NCBI GenBank assembly: GCA_022361195.1
Contig: JAKSBJ010000364.1
Span: forward strand, 1 to 50,797
DNA from: Flavobacteriales bacterium
Lineage (GTDB): Bacteria > Bacteroidota > Bacteroidia > Flavobacteriales_D > Crocinitomicaceae
Direction of reading: 5' to 3'
Length of the DNA: 50,797 nucleotides
Positions 23,906-32,041 of this stretch are shown piece after piece. Under the pieces are notes generated by a model. The model searched no databases and had not been told where the DNA came from. It saw nothing but the letters and a program-made list of their open reading frames with translations. A program made the position numbers and the translations under genes. Position 1 is the first letter of the stretch. The number at the start of each line of letters is the position of its first letter.

Positions 23906-24468
23906 AAACTACACAAGTGCCTTATTTGCTTATTTACTTCCGAATTTTATGTGCTTTTATCATTGGCACATTCGGTTTTATTGAATTTGAATGGAGAGAT
24001 TTCTCCATAATTTCGCTCATGGTATTAGCCTTAATTTCGGATATATTTGACGGTGTTATTGCTCGAAAAACCGGAACAGATTCAGCACGACTTCGCATTT
24101 GGGACTCAACCGTTGATTTATTCTTTTGGTTGGTGACCATTGCTACCATTTTCTATCTGAATCAAGACTTTGTCATGCAACACCTATTTGCACTTTTGTC
24201 CGTTTTATTTCTGGAGTTATTTTGCTATTTCATCTGCTATATTCGATTCAAACGCCTGGTAGCAACTCACACCTGGCTGGCTAAAATCTGGACACTATTT
24301 CTACTGGTGTTTTTAGTTGATTTGTGTCTCCATGGACAAAGTTTTTTACCGTTTATCCTGTGCATCATTTTCGGATTAATTTCCCGTCTTGAGATTAACC
24401 TGATTGTTCTTCGATTAAAAAAATGGCGAGTTGACATTCCATCCATCTTTCACCTGCAAGAACATTGA
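23902..24468 (+). CDS. CDP-alcohol phosphatidyltransferase-family membrane protein
   Basis: 188 residues from ATG 23902; an upstream ATG at 23881 would add seven residues but breaks the overlap pattern. About six membrane helices. The motif SDIFDGVIARKTGTDSAR, then WDSTVD, matches D-x2-DG-x2-AR-x8-G-x3-D-x3-D of enzymes that transfer a phosphoalcohol from CDP-alcohol in lipid synthesis. All four Asp are present, but the Gly after the eight-residue spacer is Leu. The protein may be a variant enzyme with a different substrate. It is the last gene of the small-membrane-protein chain. Confidence 0.8.
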   Translation: MKTTQVPYLLIYFRILCAFIIGTFGFIEFEWRDFSIISLMVLALISDIFDGVIARKTGTDSARLRIWDSTVDLFFWLVTIATIFYLNQDFVMQHLFALLSVLFLELFCYFICYIRFKRLVATHTWLAKIWTLFLLVFLVDLCLHGQSFLPFILCIIFGLISRLEINLIVLRLKKWRVDIPSIFHLQEH

Positions 24469-24505
24469 TTCCTCATTGTAATAAAAGCAATACTGACTTA
24501 ATTCG

Positions 24506-24513
24506 TAATTTTG
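24506..24513 (+). promoter_or_regulatory. -7 promoter box TAATTTTG of miaE
   Basis: Perfect TAnnTTTG, 15 bp before the ATG at 24529. It also shows that the TTG at 24511 is promoter, not start codon. Confidence 0.55.
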
Positions 24514-24528
24514 CAAAAAAATGAGACA

Positions 24529-25116
24529 ATGAGCATTCTGGGACTTAAACTAGCAACTGATCCGCGTTGGGCAAACATTGCCGAATCAAATATTGAAGGT
24601 ATTTTATCGGACCATGCCTGGTGCGAACAAAAAGCAGCTTCTAATGCTATATCGCTCATTACTTCCAATCCAGACAAGCCCGATTTGGTAAGGCGTTTAA
24701 CTGAAATTGCCATTGAAGAAATGGAACATTTTCAAATGGTGATAGATATCATAAAAGAACGAAATCTGTCGCTGCATCCCGAAAACAAGGATGATTATGT
24801 GAACCATTTGTACAAATTCATGAAAAGAGGCGAAGGAAAAGACCAAAGCTTGGTAGATCGTCTTCTTTTTGCTGCAATGATAGAAGCCCGAAGTTGTGAA
24901 CGTTTCAAAGTTTTGTCTGAGAATATACAGGATCAGGAATTAGCTAAATTTTACCGTGATTTGATGATTTCGGAAGCAGAACATTATACTACATTCATCA
25001 CCTTTGCCCGTGAGTATGGCGGACGCGTGGATGTTGACCAACGTTGGAAAGAATGGTTGGAATTTGAAGATAATTTAATTCGATCGTATGGCGTGAATCA
25101 AACTATACACGGTTAG
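24529..25116 (+). CDS. miaE: tRNA-(ms2)io6A hydroxylase, MiaE-like
   Basis: 195 residues from ATG 24529. It is a ferritin-like diiron enzyme that hydroxylates the isopentenyl side chain of modified A37 in tRNAs. Ligand pattern: Glu33, EEMEH (Glu64, His67), EARSCE (Glu119), SEAEH (Glu149, His152). The start LGLKLATDPRW is characteristic of MiaE. No tRNA modification partner (miaA, miaB) is in the window. Confidence 0.93.
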   Translation: MSILGLKLATDPRWANIAESNIEGILSDHAWCEQKAASNAISLITSNPDKPDLVRRLTEIAIEEMEHFQMVIDIIKERNLSLHPENKDDYVNHLYKFMKRGEGKDQSLVDRLLFAAMIEARSCERFKVLSENIQDQELAKFYRDLMISEAEHYTTFITFAREYGGRVDVDQRWKEWLEFEDNLIRSYGVNQTIHG

Positions 25117-25132
25117 CTAAACTAAAACTCGT

Positions 25133-26179
25133 TTACTTAAACGACCAATCGTAATCTCCCATTTCGCTAAGGCAGGCAGCCAAAAGATCAATAGATCCCT
25201 GGATATCCTCTGTGTGGGCCATTTCAACCGTTTGGTGAATGTGACGGGTTGGAATAGAAACTGCTCCCGCAATAGAACCACCTTCGGTCATTCGCTGAAT
25301 TCCTGCAGTATCTGTTCCACCAGCAGTTAAAATTTCAGGTTGCCATTTAATTTTGTGCTGATCAGCAGTTTGTTTCATGAAATTCACCATTCGGTAATCA
25401 CAAATGGTAGATGCATCCATGATTTTAATGGCCGTTCCCTTTCCTAATGAAGTGATTTTTTCATGTTCAGCGGCACCAGGTGTATCATAAGCAATGGTGG
25501 TATCCAGTCCAAATCCAAAATCAGGATTTACCTTCAAGGACGCCACATTAGCACCACGAATTCCTACTTCTTCCTGAACGGTAAAAACCCCATAAACATC
25601 AAAAGGAACTTCTTTGTCTTTTAATGACTTTAAAACCTCAATCAAAATGAATACAGCTAATCGATTATCCAATGACTTCGAATTCACACACTTCCCCATC
25701 TCAATAAATTCACGCTCACGTGTTACAGGATCACCAATCGAAATCAATTCATTGACTTCTTCTTTTGTTAATCCAGTATCGATAAAATAATCGGTTGATT
25801 TAGGAACTTTATTTCGCTCGTCCGGGGTCATGACATGGATCGGTTTTGAAGCCATAACTCCAATTACATCTTTTTTTCCATGAACAATTACTCGCTGCGC
25901 CGTGAGTGTCTTAGGATCAAATCCACCCAAGGTATGAAAACGCAAAAATCCTTTATCATCAATTCCAGTAATGATAAAACCAATCTCGTCCATATGCGCT
26001 CCAATCATGACTTTTTTGTCCGATTTTCCTTTTTTAACCGCATACACATTTCCCAAATTGTCTACCGATAATTCATCCACATAAGGCTTTACCTCATCAA
26101 TAACCAATTCTCTCACTTTTTGCTCAAAACCAGGCGCACCGGGTGTCTTGCAAATTTTTGCTAATAATTCCGTATTCAT
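25133..26179 (-). CDS. M42-family metallopeptidase (glutamyl aminopeptidase / FrvX type)
   Basis: 348 residues, full length. Two-metal site ligands are all present: His62 and Asp64 (GAHMDEIGF), Asp171 (SKSLDNR), Glu203-Glu204 (QEEVGIRGA), Asp226 (GLDTT) and His315 (PTRHIHQTVE). This is the tetrahedral aminopeptidase (TET) family, cytosolic. The gene is convergent with miaE, with 16 bp between the stops. It is downstream of, and probably co-transcribed with, the small membrane protein and bacilliredoxin genes. Confidence 0.95.
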   Translation of the reverse strand: MNTELLAKICKTPGAPGFEQKVRELVIDEVKPYVDELSVDNLGNVYAVKKGKSDKKVMIGAHMDEIGFIITGIDDKGFLRFHTLGGFDPKTLTAQRVIVHGKKDVIGVMASKPIHVMTPDERNKVPKSTDYFIDTGLTKEEVNELISIGDPVTREREFIEMGKCVNSKSLDNRLAVFILIEVLKSLKDKEVPFDVYGVFTVQEEVGIRGANVASLKVNPDFGFGLDTTIAYDTPGAAEHEKITSLGKGTAIKIMDASTICDYRMVNFMKQTADQHKIKWQPEILTAGGTDTAGIQRMTEGGSIAGAVSIPTRHIHQTVEMAHTEDIQGSIDLLAACLSEMGDYDWSFK

Positions 26180-26188
26180 TTTAAACTC

Positions 26189-26521
26189 TTATGATTCAGA
26201 AGGATCGTCATTGGATGACGCTCGCGGACTTCGATTAACAGTTGTTCGGTAAGCGATCATAGCTGGTAAACCAACTATACAAACGATCATCACAATGATT
26301 CCCTTCCAGGTCAAACGCAAACCGGTAAGGTTCGCAATATCAATATAATCGGGTAAACTTTGACCAAAAAGGACTGTTCTCAGAGACAAATCTCTGGTAT
26401 AAAAAATGTCGCCTTTTTCGGTAATCTCTGTTTCAAATATCTCTGCCGGATAAAAATAAAACAATGCAAAACACAGCACTGTTGTTAGCAGAAAAATCCC
26501 AAAAACTTTGAGTTTACCCAT
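26189..26521 (-). CDS. Small membrane protein of unknown function
   Basis: 110 residues with two membrane helices (about 6-25 and 74-94) and a soluble loop of about 45 residues between them (EIFETEITEKGDIFYTRDLSLR). The tail is Ser/Asp-rich. No family is recognised. It lies 9 bp after the bacilliredoxin gene and 9 bp before the M42 peptidase. Confidence 0.65.
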   Translation of the reverse strand: MGKLKVFGIFLLTTVLCFALFYFYPAEIFETEITEKGDIFYTRDLSLRTVLFGQSLPDYIDIANLTGLRLTWKGIIVMIVCIVGLPAMIAYRTTVNRSPRASSNDDPSES

Positions 26522-26530
26522 TGAATTGGC

Positions 26531-26941
26531 TTAACAAAATTCGTCGTAAGCCACTGAAAGATTCTCAGCAATCATCTCTGCCGATCGTCCTTCGATATGA
26601 TGACGTTCAATAAAGTGAACCAAAGTCCCATCTTTAAACAATCCAATTGATGGCGATGATGGAGGGTAAGGTAAGGTATATTTTCGGGCCTGAGCTACCG
26701 CTTCGCCATCTACTCCTGCAAAAACAGTTGTTAACTTAGATGGAAGCTTACTGTGCTTTAAAGACTCAATAACTCCTGGGCGCATTGTTCCGGCTGCACA
26801 TCCACATACCGAATTAATGACAACCAAAACGGTTCCTTCACCATTGATCGCACTATCAACTGCGTCTACACTTTCTAAACTCTCAAAACCAGCTGCTACG
26901 AGCTGTTCTTTCATTGGGGTTGTTAACTCCGGTGGATACAT
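26531..26941 (-). CDS. BrxA/BrxB-family bacilliredoxin
   Basis: 136 residues with the CGC motif (Cys46-Gly47-Cys48) at the start of a thioredoxin-like helix, in VINSVCGCAAGTMRPG. A last residue Cys136 may also take part. Bacilliredoxins remove bacillithiol from S-bacillithiolated proteins; whether this organism makes bacillithiol cannot be told from the window. It is the first gene of the 26941-25133 operon. A 16-bp inverted repeat lies upstream (26986-27001). Confidence 0.93.
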   Translation of the reverse strand: MYPPELTTPMKEQLVAAGFESLESVDAVDSAINGEGTVLVVINSVCGCAAGTMRPGVIESLKHSKLPSKLTTVFAGVDGEAVAQARKYTLPYPPSSPSIGLFKDGTLVHFIERHHIEGRSAEMIAENLSVAYDEFC

Positions 26942-26985
26942 ATCTTATGATTTATTGTTCTATACAAATTTGGGCATTATTTATT

Positions 26986-27001
26986 AATTGTTGGAACAAT
27001 T
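26986..27001. promoter_or_regulatory. Inverted repeat AATTGTTGGAACAATT upstream of the bacilliredoxin gene
   Basis: Two perfect 7-bp arms around GG. It lies 45-60 bp before the bacilliredoxin start and could be a regulator site or a weak hairpin. An imperfect -7 box CAAATTTG is at 26965-26972. Confidence 0.35.
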
Positions 27002-27025
27002 AAAGCGAGAAAATGTTTGGTCTTT

Positions 27026-28054
27026 TTATTCCGGCCAAAAACGACGAATGTCAACCTCTTTATCCAAGGGTGCAACTCCTAGCAATGCATCTGCAAATTG
27101 ATTGGCGAAAAAAGGTGCTATCATCACCCCTTTAGTGCCCATTCCATTGAAAACATGCAGATTTTCTTTTTGCGGATGAGACCCAATTAAAGGTCGACGA
27201 TCTTTTACAGTAGGACGGATTCCAGCCAGTTGATCAACCACTTCATACTCACAATCCACAAACTGCTCAAAACGTTCCAACAAATCTGCTTTTCCTTCCT
27301 CGGTACAAATTGGTTCATTTAACTCCCAATTGTAAGTAGCTCCCAACTTAAAAAGATCATTTTCTAATGGTTGAATGAACATATTTCTATTCACAATATG
27401 ATTCACCTTTAGAGTAGTTGAACGGATGATTAACACCTCTCCATGGGTAGGCTTAAGAGGTAAAAAAGTGAAATACGGATTATTTTGTACTGCTACTCCT
27501 TCGCAAAAGATATATTGCTTGTTGGCATCTACCTCATCATAATCAAAAGAACGTTTTTCAACCAAATACCCTAAGGATTGAAAGTAACGATGCGATTCTT
27601 CTATGAAAATAGTTGTTTTTAAATGACCAATGGTTTTCACCAATCCTGCTCCATACTGTTGATTTACTCCAGTAATTTCTAGATTATCCGGTCGATCTAA
27701 ATAAGTGGTAAATCGATCATCACCTTCTTTCACCGACCAATTGTTCTCTTCTTCAACCGAGGCAAAAATGCGCAGTAAGTTTTTCCGCAACAGCAATTCT
27801 ACTCCTAATTTGTCTTCCAGTTCCGTATAAAACTCATCAGCATAAGGCAATAATTCATCCACCTTCCAGCTTTTAGTTAAACGCTTAAAAACAATTGGAT
27901 TCACAACTCCTGCCGCGGTGGTTGTTGATTGGTTTTCACCCGCATCTATCAGGCTAAAAGGAATATTTCGTTTTAAAAATTGCCAGGCTAAAACGGTTCC
28001 AGCCAAACCAGCACCTACAATGGTGTATTCACTATTTTTTGAGTTCAAGGACAT
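27026..28054 (-). CDS. FAD-dependent oxidoreductase (DAO family)
   Basis: 342 residues. N-terminal FAD-binding VGAGLAGTVLAWQF (GxGxxG) with Asp37 after SLID, and the C-terminal DAO motif GIRPTVKDRRPLIGSHP, then GMGTKGVMIAPFFA. Related enzymes oxidise amino acids, sarcosine or glycine, or act in tRNA modification (MnmC). This protein lacks the methyltransferase half and is shorter, so the substrate is open. Its 5' end overlaps the upstream secreted protein by 23 bp. Confidence 0.85.
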   Translation of the reverse strand: MSLNSKNSEYTIVGAGLAGTVLAWQFLKRNIPFSLIDAGENQSTTTAAGVVNPIVFKRLTKSWKVDELLPYADEFYTELEDKLGVELLLRKNLLRIFASVEEENNWSVKEGDDRFTTYLDRPDNLEITGVNQQYGAGLVKTIGHLKTTIFIEESHRYFQSLGYLVEKRSFDYDEVDANKQYIFCEGVAVQNNPYFTFLPLKPTHGEVLIIRSTTLKVNHIVNRNMFIQPLENDLFKLGATYNWELNEPICTEEGKADLLERFEQFVDCEYEVVDQLAGIRPTVKDRRPLIGSHPQKENLHVFNGMGTKGVMIAPFFANQFADALLGVAPLDKEVDIRRFWPE

Positions 28055-28895
28055 ATAAATTCCCTCCTTTAATTCCCTTTTTATATTCGTCTGTCATGTA
28101 CCAAGAATTTTTGCCCTTATAGCAAATAGCTTCTCGTTGCTTTATGAGTGGTAATGAATAAGAGGTGATCTCACCATTCCAAAATTCTATTCCCTCAAAA
28201 TTCCGAATAACGTACATTTTAGAGTAGGTTAATACTGTCAGTGAATTGGTTTTTGCATCATAATCCGCTGAAGTAACCGAGCAAAATCGCCAGCCGGTTT
28301 TACAAAAGTTTAATTGACCAATTAGCTTTGCTTTATGTTTACCAGGAGCGGCTGGCAGCTCATATATTTTAGAAATTCCTGTAAAAGGTTTTGTTCGACA
28401 TTTCGTTAACAAATACAATTTTCCATCTTTCCAGAAAAAAGCCTCGCAATCATAATAACGATCTTCTTTTTTTGGTGGAAATTTCTTCTGATCCTCATAG
28501 GTAAAAGTAATTTTCCAAGGTTCAATCCCTTTCTTATCAATAAAGTTGGAAGGTAAAATGTAGATTTGACACTTTTCACGTTCGTTGTAATTATTTCCAA
28601 AATCACCAATGTACAGCCTTCCTTGACTGTCCATAGTCATATCTTCCCAATCGCGATTTTTGGTGTCTTTGATATTGATTGTCTTGACTTCTTCCCCTTT
28701 GGTATTTAATACAAAAATTTCACTCTTATTCCCACCATCATTATGGGTGATGAGATATTTGTTTTTGTAATACACCAATCCGGATGTTTCATACATCTTA
28801 GATGGGAGTTTTGCTATCTTTTTCATGCGTAACTGCGCATGAGCAGATACAAATAATAACAAAAACACTACTAATAAAGTCAGATTTCTTCCCAT
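28032..28895 (-). CDS. Secreted beta-propeller-like protein
   Basis: 287 residues from ATG 28895 (signal peptide ends about AHA-Q). The longer frame to 28913 is possible, but a perfect -7 box at 28922-28929 would leave it almost no leader. The mature part has repeated strand segments (YETSGLVYYKNKYLITHNDGG, DMTMDSQGRLYIGDFGNN, CEAFFWKDGKLYLLTK) that look like blades of a propeller. The function is unknown. It overlaps the FAD oxidoreductase gene by 23 bp. Confidence 0.75.
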   Translation of the reverse strand: MGRNLTLLVVFLLLFVSAHAQLRMKKIAKLPSKMYETSGLVYYKNKYLITHNDGGNKSEIFVLNTKGEEVKTINIKDTKNRDWEDMTMDSQGRLYIGDFGNNYNEREKCQIYILPSNFIDKKGIEPWKITFTYEDQKKFPPKKEDRYYDCEAFFWKDGKLYLLTKCRTKPFTGISKIYELPAAPGKHKAKLIGQLNFCKTGWRFCSVTSADYDAKTNSLTVLTYSKMYVIRNFEGIEFWNGEITSYSLPLIKQREAICYKGKNSWYMTDEYKKGIKGGNLYVLELKK

Positions 28896-28921
28896 AGGAT
28901 AAGTCACAACCAATTTTATTC

Positions 28922-28929
28922 CAAAACTA
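28922..28929 (-). promoter_or_regulatory. -7 promoter box TAGTTTTG of the secreted propeller gene
   Basis: Perfect TAnnTTTG on the minus strand, 26 bp before ATG 28895. Confidence 0.5.
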
Positions 28930-28953
28930 CCAATTTATGGTGAGAAGATTAGC

Positions 28954-28961
28954 TATCTTTA
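28954..28961 (+). promoter_or_regulatory. -7-like box TATCTTTA of the TerB-like gene
   Basis: One base from TAnnTTTG; the same variant is used at 19934-19941. It supports ATG 28970 as the start instead of 28937. Confidence 0.4.
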
Positions 28962-28969
28962 CTCGAACT

Positions 28970-30262
28970 ATGGACAAATTGAATCCAGGCAGTAAAGGAT
29001 GGATCAAGAAGTACTTCACCATTCTTAACGACTATAGTGAAACCTTGAATCGCTATCCAAGAGCGATGATGACTCCTGAGGAGTTAATTTATGGTTATTT
29101 GCAACCAACTGGAATTATGTATGGGTTTCCAACTTCATTACTTTTTCTGGACAGTAGTTATATGGATACCTGGAACAATGAAGAATCCTTTAAAGTTTTG
29201 TTACTTGAGGGATTGATTTTGGTAGATCATATTCAAGAAGGAGAGTTCGACATGTCTTCTTTAGAAGGTTCTCTCGCGCGCTTTGTAGAATTTTATGAGG
29301 CAACTGAAATTGAAAGAGCAAAAAAAAGCTGGCTGGATTTTAAAGGTTTAGACACTTACGAAAAATTAGAATCTATTATTGCCAAACGGGTTGATATTAA
29401 GACCAGTTTTTCGCACAAGTTATGGACCAGTTACCTCAACAATAGTCTAATTTTTCAGGACCTTTTGCTTTACCACGAATTTCATTGTGGAGCTAGTATT
29501 ATGCTACTTTCGGCTAAACGAGCAGATTTTATGCTGGATATGGTTAAGGTGGTTGCATGCGCCGCTCATGCAGATGGAGAGGTGAAAGAAGAAGAGCAAG
29601 CTATTTTTGATGTCTTTATGGCCTCGGCACGTTTAGAAGGTCAACGAAGAGACATTGCCAAAACCTTTTGGGAAGAAGGCGGAACTATTAATGAGATTGA
29701 ATTTAAGTACAATACTTCCTGGTTATTAAATCGCTACATTCTTGAAATTGCGATTTTAACCGTTTGGAGTGATAGAGTTGTAGTTGAATCAGAACATCAA
29801 TTTTTAAATGAACTCATTAAAAAGTTAGACATTCCGGTAGAAGAAAAAGACAAATCTTTTATTGCCATTGAGACCTTTGTCATGAATAATTACGATCAAG
29901 TTCCCTTTTTAAAAGGGAAAAATGATACCGAATTGTTGGTAGGAGCGGCTACTGAAAGATGGAAGATCATTTTAGGCCGGAATAAGGATAAATTGGCTGC
30001 AGAATTAAATGAAAGTAAAGAATTGGTTCGGCTCATTGCCAAATCGACTTCTGAAGACTTATCAAAAGAGGAAAAGGAACGTGCTAAAAATCAATTTAAA
30101 GATCTCGCACGTACAATTCCATCACTAACACTCTTTATGCTTCCCGGTGGAAGTTTGTTACTTCCCATTGTCTTAAAAGCAATTCCAGACCTCATTCCAA
30201 CAGCTTTTCGTAACAATCAAATTGATGAGGATGATCAGCACCTCTTTGAAGAGGAAGAATAA
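28970..30262 (+). CDS. TerB-like domain protein with LETM1-like C-terminal segment
   Basis: 430 residues from ATG 28970. A central segment at about 185-280 (VVACAAHADGEVKEEEQAIFDVF) matches the ADG.v..eE pattern of TerB-like domains. A C-terminal hydrophobic stretch ending SLTLFMLPGGSLLLPIVLKAIPDLIPTAF resembles the LETM1-like motif found in bacterial proteins of this size, a possible membrane association. The rest is helical. The precise function is unknown. It stands alone, followed by a lipoprotein gene. Confidence 0.7.
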   Translation: MDKLNPGSKGWIKKYFTILNDYSETLNRYPRAMMTPEELIYGYLQPTGIMYGFPTSLLFLDSSYMDTWNNEESFKVLLLEGLILVDHIQEGEFDMSSLEGSLARFVEFYEATEIERAKKSWLDFKGLDTYEKLESIIAKRVDIKTSFSHKLWTSYLNNSLIFQDLLLYHEFHCGASIMLLSAKRADFMLDMVKVVACAAHADGEVKEEEQAIFDVFMASARLEGQRRDIAKTFWEEGGTINEIEFKYNTSWLLNRYILEIAILTVWSDRVVVESEHQFLNELIKKLDIPVEEKDKSFIAIETFVMNNYDQVPFLKGKNDTELLVGAATERWKIILGRNKDKLAAELNESKELVRLIAKSTSEDLSKEEKERAKNQFKDLARTIPSLTLFMLPGGSLLLPIVLKAIPDLIPTAFRNNQIDEDDQHLFEEEE

Positions 30263-30304
30263 GTCTTTTTGTTTAACGTAAGATTTTCACGACTTATACG
30301 TCGA

Positions 30305-31051
30305 ATGGACGTTATGCGATTTTGTTCTCTCTTAATTGGCCTGCTATTCCTAACAGGCGCCTGCTCAAAAATAGGAAATCAAAAACTGGAAGATTATTTG
30401 GTCAATAAACCACAATCAGAAGAATGGTTAATAGCCTGTTCGGCTGGTGATAAAGAAGGATTTAATGGAGAAGATTTTCCGGTTTCGGTTTTCTTCTATC
30501 CTGTTCCGGGAGCAACAGACTACCGCTACTTTGAAAGCAGAAATACGGACATAGACCCCATGGATTTCTCAGCATATAAAGAGGTTGAAAATCTTCAATT
30601 AGACGATGTTTTTAACGGATATTTAAAACGCTTCAGAGTAGAATCGTCTAAAGAACGTTATGGTATTGTCACTTATTTGGTTGACGATTCTGTTCGAATA
30701 TCAGACCCTATCATACTACAGTCAAAATCTAAACCAACCGAAACCAGTTCGGACTTAGTAAGTATTACTGAAAACGGAATTACCCCATCGTTTAGTTGGG
30801 AAGATGGAACTCAAAAAGACAATGTCATTTACTTTCAGGTTATTTCGGAGACGGATGGTGATTTAATCAGTGGAACCTACACAACCGATCGTTTTTGGAC
30901 ATTTTATGATCTTTCTAATGTGGTTTTGGATATCAATCAGGGAAATTTACCCGAAATTGAAGCTGGAAAAAGTTATAATTTCACCTTAATGTCAGTTAAT
31001 GACGATAATTGGGTGAATGTTGCTGTTACGGTACCTTTTCAAACATTTTAA
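30305..31051 (+). CDS. Hypothetical lipoprotein
   Basis: 248 residues. The frame opens at 30269 with TTG, but the signal peptide begins at ATG 30305 (or 30314), with lipobox LTGAC (Cys20 counted from 30305). The mature domain is strand-rich with two similar halves (FPVSVFFYPVPGATDYRYFES and NVIYFQVISETDGDLISGTY), suggesting an immunoglobulin-like fold. It is followed after 3 bp by the glycosidase gene, so it may be a surface partner of that enzyme. Confidence 0.7.
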   Translation: MDVMRFCSLLIGLLFLTGACSKIGNQKLEDYLVNKPQSEEWLIACSAGDKEGFNGEDFPVSVFFYPVPGATDYRYFESRNTDIDPMDFSAYKEVENLQLDDVFNGYLKRFRVESSKERYGIVTYLVDDSVRISDPIILQSKSKPTETSSDLVSITENGITPSFSWEDGTQKDNVIYFQVISETDGDLISGTYTTDRFWTFYDLSNVVLDINQGNLPEIEAGKSYNFTLMSVNDDNWVNVAVTVPFQTF

Positions 31052-31054
31052 AAG

Positions 31055-32041
31055 ATGCTAAAACCATTTTTTATTTTCTTACTACTTGTAGTTAGTTATT
31101 CTGGATTCTCAGCTGAGAAGTTCAAAGGCATCAGTTTTTCATCTCCCGAAGAGCAGGTTCGTTTAAAACACATTAGTCCCATTCAAAAAATGAATGCCAA
31201 TTGGATTGCCGTGGTTCCTTATGGCTATATGAAAAACAAAAAAATCATTTATGATAAAGATGGACAATGGCTGGGAGAACGTCTTGATGGAATTCGGAAA
31301 ACGGTAAAATACAGCAAGCAATTGGGACTAAAAGTTATGATCAAACCTCACGTTTGGATTGGTCCAGGAAAATATACAGGCCACTTTAAATGTTCAACTG
31401 AAGAAGAATGGCAAGCCTTCGAAAAATCGTTCCGTTCATTCATTATGCAGTTGGTTGATTTGGCTGTAGAAGAAAAAGTTGAGCTCTTTTGTATTGGAGC
31501 TGAATGGGGAAACTTTGTCGTAATGCGGTCTAAATTCTGGAGACAACTCATTAAAGACATTCGAGCCAAATATGATGGGAAACTCACGTATGGTTCTAAT
31601 TGGGATGATTTTGACCAGGTTCCTTTTTGGAATCAACTAGATTATATCGGAATTGATTCCTATTTCCCCATTAGCAAAATTGAAAATCCTACAATTCCTC
31701 AGTTAATGGAAGGTTGGAAGGTAATTACGGCTCTATTAAGAGACTTTCACAAGAAGAAAAAGAAAGGAATTTTATTTACTGAATTTGGATTTAGAAGCAC
31801 TATCAATGCGACAATAGATCCATGGGATTTTGGTTCGGATGCCACTTATTCAGAAGAGGTTCAAAGTAATGCCTTTGCTTCTTTTTTCAAATCTCTTTGG
31901 AAGGAAGAATGGTTTAAGGGTGGCTTTATTTGGGAATGGTACGCCAACCACGAATCCGCTGGTGGAAAAGGAGATAAGGATTATACTCCTCAAAATAAAC
32001 TAGCTGAAAAAACCATCCGGGCAGCATTTGCCACCAACTAA
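31055..32041 (+). CDS. Secreted glycoside hydrolase, TIM-barrel (GH113-like)
   Basis: 328 residues with a signal peptide ending about FSA-E. A (beta/alpha)8 layout is visible: VMIKPHVWIGPG, CIGAEWGN (Glu150, candidate acid/base), IGIDSYFP and FTEFGFRS (Glu243, candidate nucleophile). These are features of the GH113 beta-mannanase-like group, related to GH5. Its substrate is not certain. It follows a lipoprotein gene by 3 bp and is convergent with the Omp85-like gene (4-bp overlap). Confidence 0.85.
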   Translation: MLKPFFIFLLLVVSYSGFSAEKFKGISFSSPEEQVRLKHISPIQKMNANWIAVVPYGYMKNKKIIYDKDGQWLGERLDGIRKTVKYSKQLGLKVMIKPHVWIGPGKYTGHFKCSTEEEWQAFEKSFRSFIMQLVDLAVEEKVELFCIGAEWGNFVVMRSKFWRQLIKDIRAKYDGKLTYGSNWDDFDQVPFWNQLDYIGIDSYFPISKIENPTIPQLMEGWKVITALLRDFHKKKKKGILFTEFGFRSTINATIDPWDFGSDATYSEEVQSNAFASFFKSLWKEEWFKGGFIWEWYANHESAGGKGDKDYTPQNKLAEKTIRAAFATN

